From Lawsonibacter sp. (GTDB lineage Bacteria; Bacillota; Clostridia; Oscillospirales; Oscillospiraceae), in NCBI GenBank assembly GCA_022793355.1, contig JAAWCR010000204.1:1-7356 (forward strand): DNA of 7,356 nt, read 5' to 3'. This document shows, piece by piece, positions 1-6,520 of the stretch. Position 1 is the stretch's first letter. The number at the start of each line of letters is the position of its first letter. The notes beneath the pieces are model-generated. The model searched no databases. It was not told where the DNA came from and saw nothing but the letters and a program-made list of their open reading frames with translations. Both the position numbers and the translations under genes were made by a program.

Positions 1-2634
1 AGCGTCGGGCATGTCCGCTCCGCAGCCGTAGGGGTGCTCCGGGTCCTGGGCGTAGTCGAAATCGGTGTGCTTGCACTGGGGACAGCGGTAGTGGGCGGGC
101 AGGGAGTTCACCTCGGTAATGCCCGACATAAAGGCCACCAGGGACGACCCCACCGACCCCCGGGAACCCACCAGATATCCATGCTCCAGGGAGTTCTGCA
201 CCAGCTTCTCGTCGCACATGTAGATCACGTCGTACTCGCACCGGATAATGTCCCCCAGCTCGGCCTCAATGCGGTCCACCACAATCTGAGGCGGATTTTC
301 CCCATACAGCTCATGGGCCTTGCCCCACACCAGCCGCTTCAGCTCCCCGTCGGAGTCCTCCAGCTTGGGGGCGAAGAGGCCCTGGGGCAGGGGCTCGATG
401 GGGTCGCACCAGCTGGCAATGAGGTTGGTGTTTTTTACCACCACCTCATGGGCCTTCTCCTTGCCCAGATAGGAAAATTCCTTCAGCATTTCGTCGGTGG
501 TCTTGAAGTAGATGGGCAAGTCCTCGTCCGCGTCCTCAAAGCCCTTGGAGGCCAGGAGGATGTGCCGGTATATCTCGTCCTCCGGGTCCATAAAGTGGAC
601 ATCGCCGGTGGCGCAAACCGGCTTGCCCAGCTCCTCCCCCAGACGCACAATAGCCCGGTTGAACTCCCGCAGGTCCTCCTCCGTCTTGGCCTTCTCCCCC
701 TTGCGGACCATGAACATGTTGTTGCAGACGGGCTGAATCTCCAGATAATCATACCAGGAGGCGATCCGCTTCAGCTCCCCCCAGCTCCGGCCGTCCACCA
801 GGGCCTGGAACAGCTCTCCCGCCTCGCAGGCCGAGCCGATGATAAGCCCCTCCCGGTTGGCGTTGATAAGGGACTTGGGCATGGTGGGACTGCGCTTGAA
901 ATGCTCCAGATGAGACAGGGAAATAAGCTTGTACAGGTTGCGCAGGCCGGTCTGGTTTTTGGCCAGCACGATAAGGTGCTTGGGCCTGCGCTTGATCTTT
1001 CCGCCCCCCTTCCCCCTGAGCTTGGTCATACAGGGATTGATTTCAGACAGGTTGCTCAGCCCCATGTCCTCCATCCGTTTGAAGAAGTGGGGCAGCATGT
1101 AAGCCACCGTGGCCGCGTCGTCGCTGGCCCGGTGGTGGTTGAAGGCGGGCAGATGCAGATGCTCCGCCACCATGTCCAGCTTGTACCGGCTCAGCTCCGG
1201 CAGCAGATTTTGGGCCAGAATCAGGCTGTCTATCGAGGGATGATCAAAGGGAATCCCATACTTCTCACATCCGGCGGCGATGAAGCCCATGTCGAAGTCG
1301 GCGTTGTGGGCGGCCAGGGGGCGGTCCCCCGCGAAGTCCAGAAAGGCCCGCAGGGCCTCCTCCTGGGAAGGGGCCCCCTCCAGCATCTCGTCGGTGATGC
1401 CGGTAAGGTGAATAATGTCAGGGGACAAAATCCGTCCGGGGGCGGCAAAGGTATTGAAGGTGTCGGTAATCTCCCCGTTTTTCAGCACCACCGCGCCAAT
1501 TTCAATGATTACCTCATATTTTTTATTCAGGCCGGTGGTCTCAATGTCGAAGCAGACAATCTCCCCGCCGAAGGGGGCATTCACCGTCCCGTGGACAGCC
1601 ACCCGGTCGTCCACGTCGTTGATAAAGTAGGCCTCCACGCCGTACAGAATCTTGATTTTCTTGGCCGAGTGCCAGGCGTCAGGGAAAGACTGGGCCACGC
1701 CGTGGTCGGTAATGGCCACGGCCGGGTGCCCCCAGGCCTCCGCCCGCTTGACCACGTTCCTGTCCGGGCCCAGCTTGGGGGCCACGCTGGTGAGGGCGTC
1801 CATGGAGGACATGGTGGTGTGGAGGTGGAGCTCCACCCGCTTTTCCGGGGCGGTGTCCTCCTTCAGCTTCTTCTCCGCCGTGGCGACGGCCACCGGCTCC
1901 AGCACCATGTCGCCGTAAAAGCGGTCCATGTTCAGCCGACCCTGGACCTTCAGGCGCATCCCCTTTTTGATGCCGTCTACCAGGGGCTTTCCCTCCTCGC
2001 CGGGGAAAAATTTGTTTACCCGGATGGAGCCGGTGTAGTCGGTCATGTCAAAGGCCACCACCCAGGCCCCCCGCTTTTTCAGCTCTCGGTTGTCGATGGC
2101 GAATACATCCCCCTCCACCACCACCATACCCATATCCAGCTCCAGCTCCCCGATGGGGGTGGGGGCCTTGGTAATGGTCCGGCCAAAGACAGTTTTGCCC
2201 TTAGGCTTTTTCTCTCCTTTGGCGGGGGAGGAGGGGGAAGCCGCGGGCCGGGCGGTTTTTTTCAGCACCGCCTTTCGGATGGCCTCGGTGCGGGCAAAGG
2301 GGTCGAGCTCATTCTCGGGCGGGACGGCCTCAGCCTGCCGCTTTTCGGGAGCGGCGCCCGTGTCGGACGGCGCGCCGTGCTCCACAGGGGGTTCCGGGGC
2401 GGGAACCGCCTCAATTTTGACGCTGTTCAGGCCGTAGGCCCGGCATACCGCCTCCTCCGCCTGGGCGACAAGGTTGGGCCCCGCCCCGGCGGCGCCCTCT
2501 ACGATAATTTTGGCGCTGCGGCTGGCCTTGTCAATGGCGGCGGACACAATCAGCCACCCCTCCACCCCGTTGGACAGCTCAACCCCCTGGCGCAGGGCGG
2601 CAAACATCTGCAAAAATGGTATCTTCTGGGACAT
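1..2634 (-). CDS. polC: DNA polymerase III subunit alpha, PolC-type (N-terminal 878 residues; 3' end beyond window)
   Basis: This is the replicative DNA polymerase of low-GC-type Gram-positives, carrying its own proofreading exonuclease. Read leftward from ATG 2634, it stays open to base 1. Visible in order are a short N-terminal domain (about 1-75), a Pro/Ala/Lys-rich linker (about 76-147), an OB-fold (about 160-255), and a PHP domain starting at HLH 270-272 with ITDHG 308-312. A DEDDh exonuclease is inserted in the PHP domain: FDIETTGL 362-369, AHNADFD 442-448, and HRASDD 501-506 with H501 and D506. PHP then resumes (ATGDVHF 675-681), followed by the PolC signature GYLVGSRGSVGSS (819-831) and the start of the zinc site (C851, C854, C871). 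The catalytic palm lies outside the window. AAGGAG at 2644-2649 sits 9 bases from the ATG. The stop codon of the upstream small gene directly abuts this start, suggesting translational coupling. The family assignment is very secure. Confidence 0.97.
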   Translation of the reverse strand, partial: MSQKIPFLQMFAALRQGVELSNGVEGWLIVSAAIDKASRSAKIIVEGAAGAGPNLVAQAEEAVCRAYGLNSVKIEAVPAPEPPVEHGAPSDTGAAPEKRQAEAVPPENELDPFARTEAIRKAVLKKTARPAASPSSPAKGEKKPKGKTVFGRTITKAPTPIGELELDMGMVVVEGDVFAIDNRELKKRGAWVVAFDMTDYTGSIRVNKFFPGEEGKPLVDGIKKGMRLKVQGRLNMDRFYGDMVLEPVAVATAEKKLKEDTAPEKRVELHLHTTMSSMDALTSVAPKLGPDRNVVKRAEAWGHPAVAITDHGVAQSFPDAWHSAKKIKILYGVEAYFINDVDDRVAVHGTVNAPFGGEIVCFDIETTGLNKKYEVIIEIGAVVLKNGEITDTFNTFAAPGRILSPDIIHLTGITDEMLEGAPSQEEALRAFLDFAGDRPLAAHNADFDMGFIAAGCEKYGIPFDHPSIDSLILAQNLLPELSRYKLDMVAEHLHLPAFNHHRASDDAATVAYMLPHFFKRMEDMGLSNLSEINPCMTKLRGKGGGKIKRRPKHLIVLAKNQTGLRNLYKLISLSHLEHFKRSPTMPKSLINANREGLIIGSACEAGELFQALVDGRSWGELKRIASWYDYLEIQPVCNNMFMVRKGEKAKTEEDLREFNRAIVRLGEELGKPVCATGDVHFMDPEDEIYRHILLASKGFEDADEDLPIYFKTTDEMLKEFSYLGKEKAHEVVVKNTNLIASWCDPIEPLPQGLFAPKLEDSDGELKRLVWGKAHELYGENPPQIVVDRIEAELGDIIRCEYDVIYMCDEKLVQNSLEHGYLVGSRGSVGSSLVAFMSGITEVNSLPAHYRCPQCKHTDFDYAQDPEHPYGCGADMPDA

Positions 2635-2895
2635 TTAGTCGGTCTCCTTCGTCCAAACGTGGTGGTCAGACAGTAAAATGACAATATCAGAGTGCTTTTC
2701 GCTCCAGTCCGGGCTCCAATCCCGGAAGTGCCAGTGGGACAGGCTGTCCAGCTTCGCTCCGGCAGCCTCCTCCCGGACGTTCTGCAAGAAGGCAATCAGC
2801 TCCTCCAGCTCCGCCCTAGAGCAGTCCAGGCTCACCTCACGCAGGGTTTCGGGCAGCTGTCCTTCTCTGTTCCATTCATGTCCATAGGCTAACAT
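2635..2895 (-). CDS. Small uncharacterised protein (86 aa), possibly Imm32-like
   Basis: An acidic, soluble 86-residue protein with no signal peptide or membrane segment. The pattern is a short strand region (LREVSLDC, 18-25), an amphipathic helix (about 27-44), an aromatic/His patch HWHFRDW (54-60), then a hydrophobic strand DIVILL (70-75). This layout reminds me of small predicted immunity proteins of the Imm32 type, but that is a weak resemblance from memory and not a secure assignment. The gene is well supported as real: a strong AAGGAGG at 2906-2912 lies 10 bases from ATG 2895, and its TAA stop (2637-2635) is immediately followed by the polC ATG with no spacer. The polC ribosome-binding site therefore lies inside this gene. 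The tight junction implies co-translation with polC; the function is unknown. Confidence 0.8.
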   Translation of the reverse strand: MLAYGHEWNREGQLPETLREVSLDCSRAELEELIAFLQNVREEAAGAKLDSLSHWHFRDWSPDWSEKHSDIVILLSDHHVWTKETD

Positions 2896-2914
2896 CGTTT
2901 CCCCACCTCCTTCG

Positions 2915-2932
2915 GGGCGGCCCCGACCGCCC
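2915..2932. other. GC-rich perfect inverted repeat in the 44-base gap before the 86-aa gene
   Basis: GGGCGG (2915-2920) and CCGCCC (2927-2932) form a 6-bp perfect stem with a 6-base loop. It lies between the DUF5655 gene stop and the ribosome-binding site of the 86-aa gene. On the minus (transcribed) strand it is not followed by a T-run, so it does not look like an intrinsic terminator for this operon. It could be an mRNA hairpin modulating readthrough or processing, or chance in GC-rich DNA. Confidence 0.3.
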
Positions 2933-2939
2933 TCTGTTT

Positions 2940-3320
2940 TCAGCGCTTCGCCGCCGCGAACGCAAAGGCCTCCCGGACCCAGGCCATCAGCTCATCGTCG
3001 ATCTCCTCCGCCGCGCCAATCACCAGATGGTGGGTCCACCGGCCGGGGTAGGGCTCCGAGGTCTGGTCAACCCGGGGGGATCCCTCCCGCCGGTTCAGCC
3101 CCAGGGTGATGGTGATATAGGGGTCGGGCCGGGCTTTGGCCCTGCGCGCCGGGAGGAAGGACACCGCCCCGAACACACGGCGGTTTTTCAGGGTGATTTG
3201 AGATTTTTGGGGCTGGATGACCACCCCCTCCAGCTCGGCCAGCAGCCGCTTCTCAAAGGCCTCGTACAGGGGAAGGGCCTCCGGGTGCTCGTTGAAAAAG
3301 AACAATACGTTTTGGTCCAT
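2940..3320 (-). CDS. DUF5655-family protein (126 aa)
   Basis: A cytoplasmic protein of unknown biochemical role. The whole length matches my recollection of the DUF5655 pattern: an N-terminal helix with FFNEHPEALPLYEAFEKRLL (8-27), a basic segment around QITLKNRRVFGAVSFLPARR (41-60), a strand PYITITLGLNRREGSPRV (67-84), then EPYPGRWTHHLVIGAAEEID (89-108) and a C-terminal helix (about 109-123). The invariant-looking Arg, Trp and His-His near 94-98 could form a ligand or nucleic-acid-binding site, but this is inference. ATG 3320 is preceded by GAGAGGGG (3326-3333), 5 bases away. The start lies 2 bases beyond the TAA of the GNAT gene, so the two are almost certainly co-translated. Nothing ties it directly to repair except operon position. 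Confidence 0.82.
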   Translation of the reverse strand: MDQNVLFFFNEHPEALPLYEAFEKRLLAELEGVVIQPQKSQITLKNRRVFGAVSFLPARRAKARPDPYITITLGLNRREGSPRVDQTSEPYPGRWTHHLVIGAAEEIDDELMAWVREAFAFAAAKR

Positions 3321-3322
3321 AG

Positions 3323-3790
3323 TTACCCCTCTCTCAGCTGCTTTTCCATCACATCCCAGACCAAAACACAGCCGCTGGCGGTCTCCTCGCTTTGGTGCTC
3401 CACAGTCCGGTAGCCCCGGCGTTCATAGAGCCGGACGGCGGGCAAAGAGGCGTCCAGCCGGACGGCGCTCCAAGCTTCCCCGACCGCCGCCTCCAGCCGG
3501 TCCAGGATCATACGACCATATCCCCGGCCCTGGTACTCCGGCCGGACAAATACCCGGGAAATGTAGTTGCCCTCCTGACTGCCTGTGCCAACCAGGCGCC
3601 CGCCGCTGTCCAGCAGGAGGTTCACCTGTCCCGCCTCTATGGAGGCGGCCACCCGCTCCGGACTGTGCCAGTCCAGAAAAAAGTCCACGCAACCCTGTGG
3701 GTAGTACCGGGGATAGACGGTGTAGATGGTGTCACATATCAGAGCCATGACGGCGGCAAGGTCCTGCCGCCCTGCTTTTCTGTATTTCAT
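3323..3790 (-). CDS. GNAT-family N-acetyltransferase (155 aa)
   Basis: Predicted to transfer an acetyl group from acetyl-CoA to an unknown amine substrate. The length is typical of a single GNAT domain. The acetyl-CoA pyrophosphate-binding motif is clear: ISRVFVRPEYQGRGYGRMIL at 77-96, with the core Q87-G-R-G-Y-G92. Motif B follows as SLPAVRLYERRGYRTVE (115-131), with the usual Tyr and the RxGY turn. The N-terminus (MKYRKAGRQDLAAVMALI) is the usual first strand and helix. Substrate cannot be read from the sequence. ATG 3790 has TAAGGAG at 3797-3803, 6 bases away; its TAA is the ruvB stop codon, so ribosome-binding site and stop overlap. The gene ends 2 bases before the DUF5655 gene, marking a tight ruvB-GNAT-DUF5655 group. 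Confidence 0.92.
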   Translation of the reverse strand: MKYRKAGRQDLAAVMALICDTIYTVYPRYYPQGCVDFFLDWHSPERVAASIEAGQVNLLLDSGGRLVGTGSQEGNYISRVFVRPEYQGRGYGRMILDRLEAAVGEAWSAVRLDASLPAVRLYERRGYRTVEHQSEETASGCVLVWDVMEKQLREG

Positions 3791-3800
3791 GCCCCGCTCC

Positions 3801-4865
3801 TTAAAAGCTCAGCTGGTCCAGCCCGCCCGGTTCACCGGGAGCCGGCAGGCCCAGGTGCTGGTAGGCCTTGGGGGTGACGCACCGGCCCCGGGGGGTGCGG
3901 GTGAGGAAGCCCAGCTGCATCAGGTAGGGCTCGTAGACGTCCTCCAAGGTAATTGCCTCCTCATTGATGGTGGCGGCCAGGGTGTCCAGACCCACCGGTC
4001 CCCCCCGGTAGTTTTCCATAATGCTCCGCAGCATCCGGTGGTCGATGGAGTCCAGGCCCAGGTAGTCAATCTCCAGGGCGGTGAGGGCCTCGTCGGCCAC
4101 CTTTTTGGTAATAACGCCCCCGGCCCGCACCTGGGCGAAGTCCCGCACCCGCCGGAGCATCCGGTTGGCGATACGGGGAGTCCCCCGGGAACGGCGGGCA
4201 ATCTCCATAGCGCCGTCCGGCTCGATGGGCACCTCCAGAATCCCGGCGGAGCGGGTGACAATCCAGGCCAGCTCCTCCGGAGAATACAGCTCCAGCCGCA
4301 GGGTGACCCCAAACCGGTCCCGCAGGGGGGCGGACAGCTGGCCTGCCCGGGTGGTGGCCCCAATGAGGGTGAATTTCGGCAGGTCCAGCCGGATGGAGTT
4401 GGCGGCGGGCCCCTTGCCGATAATGATATCGATGGCGTAGTCCTCCATGGCGGGATATAGAATTTCCTCCACTGCCCGGTTCAGGCGGTGAATCTCGTCC
4501 ACAAAGAGGATGTCGTTCTCATTCAGATTGGTCAGCAGCGCGGCCAGGTCCCCCGCCTTCTCAATGGCGGGCCCGGAAGTAATGCGCACATTGACCCCCA
4601 TTTCGTTGGCGATAATCCCGCTGAGGGTGGTCTTGCCCAGCCCCGGGGGGCCGTGGAGCAGCACATGGTCCAACGGCTCGCCGCGCATTTTCGCCGCCTG
4701 GATGAACACCTCCAGGTTTCCCTTTGCCTTCTCCTGGCCGATATACTCCTTCAGCGTCTTGGGGCGCAGGGAGTATTCCCCCTCGTCCTCCCGCGTCAGG
4801 GAGGTGGTCACCAGGGGATCCAGCGCCCCGGAGTCCAGTTCCGCGCCGGAAAAATCAATACTCAA
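3801..4865 (-). CDS. ruvB: Holliday junction branch migration ATPase RuvB (TTG start)
   Basis: The hexameric AAA+ motor that, loaded by RuvA, drives branch migration of Holliday junctions in recombinational repair. The protein has 354 residues, close to the family's usual 330-350. Numbered from the TTG, it shows Walker A GPPGLGKT (72-79), Walker B VDEIH (122-126), GATTRAG (169-175) with the likely arginine finger R173, LRDRFG (181-186), and the sensor-2 segment RGTPRIANR (227-235). A C-terminal winged-helix part contains GFLTRTPRGR. An upstream ATG at 4970 would add 35 residues that run into the preceding gene and resemble no RuvB. The TTG at 4865-4863 gives the expected MSIDF start and has AAAGGAAGTG at 4871-4880. 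Unusually, ruvB is separated from ruvA by two unrelated genes. Confidence 0.97.
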   Translation of the reverse strand: MSIDFSGAELDSGALDPLVTTSLTREDEGEYSLRPKTLKEYIGQEKAKGNLEVFIQAAKMRGEPLDHVLLHGPPGLGKTTLSGIIANEMGVNVRITSGPAIEKAGDLAALLTNLNENDILFVDEIHRLNRAVEEILYPAMEDYAIDIIIGKGPAANSIRLDLPKFTLIGATTRAGQLSAPLRDRFGVTLRLELYSPEELAWIVTRSAGILEVPIEPDGAMEIARRSRGTPRIANRMLRRVRDFAQVRAGGVITKKVADEALTALEIDYLGLDSIDHRMLRSIMENYRGGPVGLDTLAATINEEAITLEDVYEPYLMQLGFLTRTPRGRCVTPKAYQHLGLPAPGEPGGLDQLSF

Positions 4866-4870
4866 AGTTT

Positions 4871-4880
4871 CACTTCCTTT
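4871..4880 (-). promoter_or_regulatory. Ribosome-binding site fixing the TTG start of ruvB
   Basis: AAAGGAAGTG on the minus strand, with its AGGAAG core at 4873-4878, ends a few bases before TTG 4865. No comparable site precedes the in-frame ATG at 4970, which lies inside the DUF6054 gene. The site lies in the 52-base gap after that gene, so ruvB appears to be initiated independently rather than by direct coupling. Confidence 0.75.
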
Positions 4881-4917
4881 TACGGACAAGTTTGCAGGGA
4901 CGCACCGTGAAGCAGCC

Positions 4918-5250
4918 CTACCACCTCTGCGCCAATTCCCGCAGGGTATCCAGAAAGGCCTCTTCGCCAAAGGTGTTGAATTTGAAGAGCATCCCCTGGC
5001 TGCCGCCTGCGGTGATGCCGGACAGGTAGATCTTCTCCCCGTCCCCCACCAAAGTAAGGGTCATGGACAGCCGGTTGCCGCCGGTCATGCTGTACCGCTC
5101 GTAGACCCGGACGGTCACCCGCACGCCAAAGGTCTGGAAATAGCTCTCCTCCTCAAAGCTGGCCGACATGCTGCTGTTGAGGACGCCCTCGTGAAAGTAG
5201 CGCAGGGCCTGGTCGTAATCGCCCCGCAAGGCACATTCAAATTTCGCCAT
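4918..5250 (-). CDS. DUF6054-family protein (110 aa)
   Basis: A small soluble protein of unknown function. Recognisable family features, from memory, are the start MAKFECALRGDYDQALRYF, the segment GVLNSSMSASFEEES (22-36), a strand VRVTVRVYERYSMTGGNRLS (43-62), and a Gly-rich ITAGGSQGMLFKFNTFGEEAF (79-99). The alternation of strands flanked by N- and C-terminal helices suggests a compact alpha+beta fold. There are no catalytic motifs, signal peptide or membrane segments. ATG 5250 has a strong AGGAGG at 5256-5261, 5 bases away, overlapping the stop codon of the SUFU gene. This implies co-expression with that gene. Together the pair separates ruvA from ruvB. A role in repair is not supported by anything in the sequence itself. 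Confidence 0.82.
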   Translation of the reverse strand: MAKFECALRGDYDQALRYFHEGVLNSSMSASFEEESYFQTFGVRVTVRVYERYSMTGGNRLSMTLTLVGDGEKIYLSGITAGGSQGMLFKFNTFGEEAFLDTLRELAQRW

Positions 5251-5259
5251 TTCATCCTC

Positions 5260-5898
5260 CTAAATCACGCTGTCCCGGGCGTAGTCGGTGATGTCTCCAA
5301 TTTTCCCGATCAGCTCTTGGACAGTGATTTTCTGATCCAGAATCGCTTTCAGTTCGGCATCGGCGGCGCCGATGAGCTTGACAAAGTCCACTTTGCCGTT
5401 GGGGGTGTCAATGGTGCCCGCCTCATCCAGAGCAGTGACAAAACCAGTGAGCGCCGAGCGCTGGTTCACATCAATCCCGGTGGTCTGGCCCGTGTAGATG
5501 TACTCGTTAGGGTAAAACTGCTCCCCCTTTTCAAAGGTGAGCTTAGCCAGATCCTGCAAAATGCCGCCAATACAATGCAGCTCGTCCATCTCCGCCCCCA
5601 GCCCCGCCTTGCGCAGCTTGAGGGTAAACTCATAGCCATAGCCACTGTACTCCGGATCAGTTCCCTCCTTGTCATACAGGTCGGTGAGACCGTAAGTGAC
5701 AAAGTGGAAAAAATCTCCGCCGTCATAAACACTGACGCCCTGCAACGGATATTGGCCGCCCAGCCGCCAGGGGATGGGGTTGGCAAAGTGTTTGGGGTTG
5801 TCCTGACCGGGGTACAGTTTCTCAAAGGCCTCCGTAATGGCGTTCCAGCCCAAAGGCTCCGGATCCTCATTCAGCGGCCTGTAATTCGTTTCATCCAT
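5260..5898 (-). CDS. Suppressor-of-fused (SUFU) domain protein (212 aa)
   Basis: A bacterial SUFU-domain protein, cytoplasmic, without signal peptide or membrane segments. Domain hallmarks seen are GWNAITEAFEKLYPGQ (17-32), NPIPWRLGG (40-48), PLQGVSVYDGGDFFHFVTYG (51-70), and PEYSGYGYEFTLKL (82-95). The rest, to about residue 190, is compatible with the full domain, with a short Leu/Ile-rich tail. In bacteria this superfamily includes predicted immunity proteins of polymorphic toxin systems (established at the family level), but no toxin is visible nearby and many family members are orphans. ATG 5898 has only a modest AAGGGG at 5910-5915, 11 bases away. It starts 8 bases after the ruvA stop. 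Hand-counted GC in four 60-base lines was 50-63%, somewhat below ruvB lines (63-72%). Confidence 0.9.
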   Translation of the reverse strand: MDETNYRPLNEDPEPLGWNAITEAFEKLYPGQDNPKHFANPIPWRLGGQYPLQGVSVYDGGDFFHFVTYGLTDLYDKEGTDPEYSGYGYEFTLKLRKAGLGAEMDELHCIGGILQDLAKLTFEKGEQFYPNEYIYTGQTTGIDVNQRSALTGFVTALDEAGTIDTPNGKVDFVKLIGAADAELKAILDQKITVQELIGKIGDITDYARDSVI

Positions 5899-5906
5899 AC
5901 TTAATA

Positions 5907-6515
5907 TTACCCCTTTACCATCTTTTTCAGGGCCTGTTTAATGACCTGCTCCAGGGGCAGGCTGTCCAGATCGATTCCCTTGAGGGCCAGATTGATCTCC
6001 CCCTGGGAATAGCCCAGCACAGCCAGGGCGGCGGTGGCCTCAGACAGCTTGTTCTCCGGAATGACGGTAACGCCGGCGCCTCCGTAGCTCTCCCCGGCGG
6101 CGCCGGTGGACTGGCCCTTGGACAGCTTGTCCTTCAATTCCAAAATCACCCGCTGGGCAATCTTTTTGCCGATTCCCTGGGCACAGGTGAGAGCTTTTTC
6201 GTCCCCGGTGATGATAGACAGCGCCAGATTCGCCGGAGTGCTGGCCGACAAAATGGACAGCGCCGCCTTGGGGCCCACTCCGGAGACTGAGATAAGCTGC
6301 TGAAACAGCCGCAGCTCCTCCGCCGTGGAGAAGCCATAGAGCTCCACTCCGTCCTCCCGGACGTTTAAATGGGTGAACAGTTTCCCCTGCTCTCCTTTTT
6401 TCAGGGCGGACAGGGTGTAGTTGGTAGTGCGGCAGGCGTAGCCCACCCCGCCGCAGTCAATCACGGCCAGGAAGGGCTCGATATGGGCCACGGCGCCGTT
6501 TACATAATAAAACAT
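5907..6515 (-). CDS. ruvA: Holliday junction DNA-binding protein RuvA
   Basis: Binds four-way junctions as a tetramer and recruits RuvB. The 202 residues match the usual family length (about 190-205). Domain I (OB-fold) spans about 1-63, beginning MFYYVNGAVAHIEPF with CGGVGYAC (21-28). Domain II carries two helix-hairpin-helix motifs: SVSGVGPKAAL (77-87) and QGIGKKIAQRV (113-123). A Gly/Ser-rich flexible linker (about 133-152) leads to domain III (about 157-202), the three-helix RuvB contact, with ATAALAVLGYSQGEI (160-174). ATG 6515 lies 5 bases past the ruvC stop; CGAGG at 6524-6528 is a weak ribosome-binding site, so coupling to ruvC is likely. The next gene downstream is SUFU rather than ruvB. 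Confidence 0.97.
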   Translation of the reverse strand: MFYYVNGAVAHIEPFLAVIDCGGVGYACRTTNYTLSALKKGEQGKLFTHLNVREDGVELYGFSTAEELRLFQQLISVSGVGPKAALSILSASTPANLALSIITGDEKALTCAQGIGKKIAQRVILELKDKLSKGQSTGAAGESYGGAGVTVIPENKLSEATAALAVLGYSQGEINLALKGIDLDSLPLEQVIKQALKKMVKG

Positions 6516-6520
6516 ATGTA

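Noticed and set aside
34..2676. Plus-strand open frame of 880 codons
   Set aside because: It is the codon-aligned antisense of polC and exists because polC lacks TTA, CTA and TCA codons. Its product is low-complexity Gly/His/Leu/Val-rich sequence with no recognisable domain, while the minus strand encodes textbook PolC motifs.
4866..4917. Internal promoter or terminator between the DUF6054 gene and ruvB
   Set aside because: No TATAAT-like box at proper spacing from a -35, and only a distant 5-bp TTCAC/GTGAA pairing. Not enough to call.
4866..4970. 35-residue N-terminal extension of RuvB from ATG 4970
   Set aside because: It overlaps the end of the DUF6054 gene, has no ribosome-binding site and no similarity to RuvB. 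The TTG at 4865 fits family starts.
2635..5898. Polymorphic toxin or toxin-immunity locus
   Set aside because: SUFU and possibly the 86-residue protein resemble immunity families, but no toxin domain, secretion leader, repeat region or toxin cassette is present in the window.
4510..5904. Plus-strand open frame of 464 codons
   Set aside because: It lies antisense to the start of ruvB, the DUF6054 gene and the SUFU gene. It spans three gene boundaries and shows no domain; it is a codon-bias shadow.
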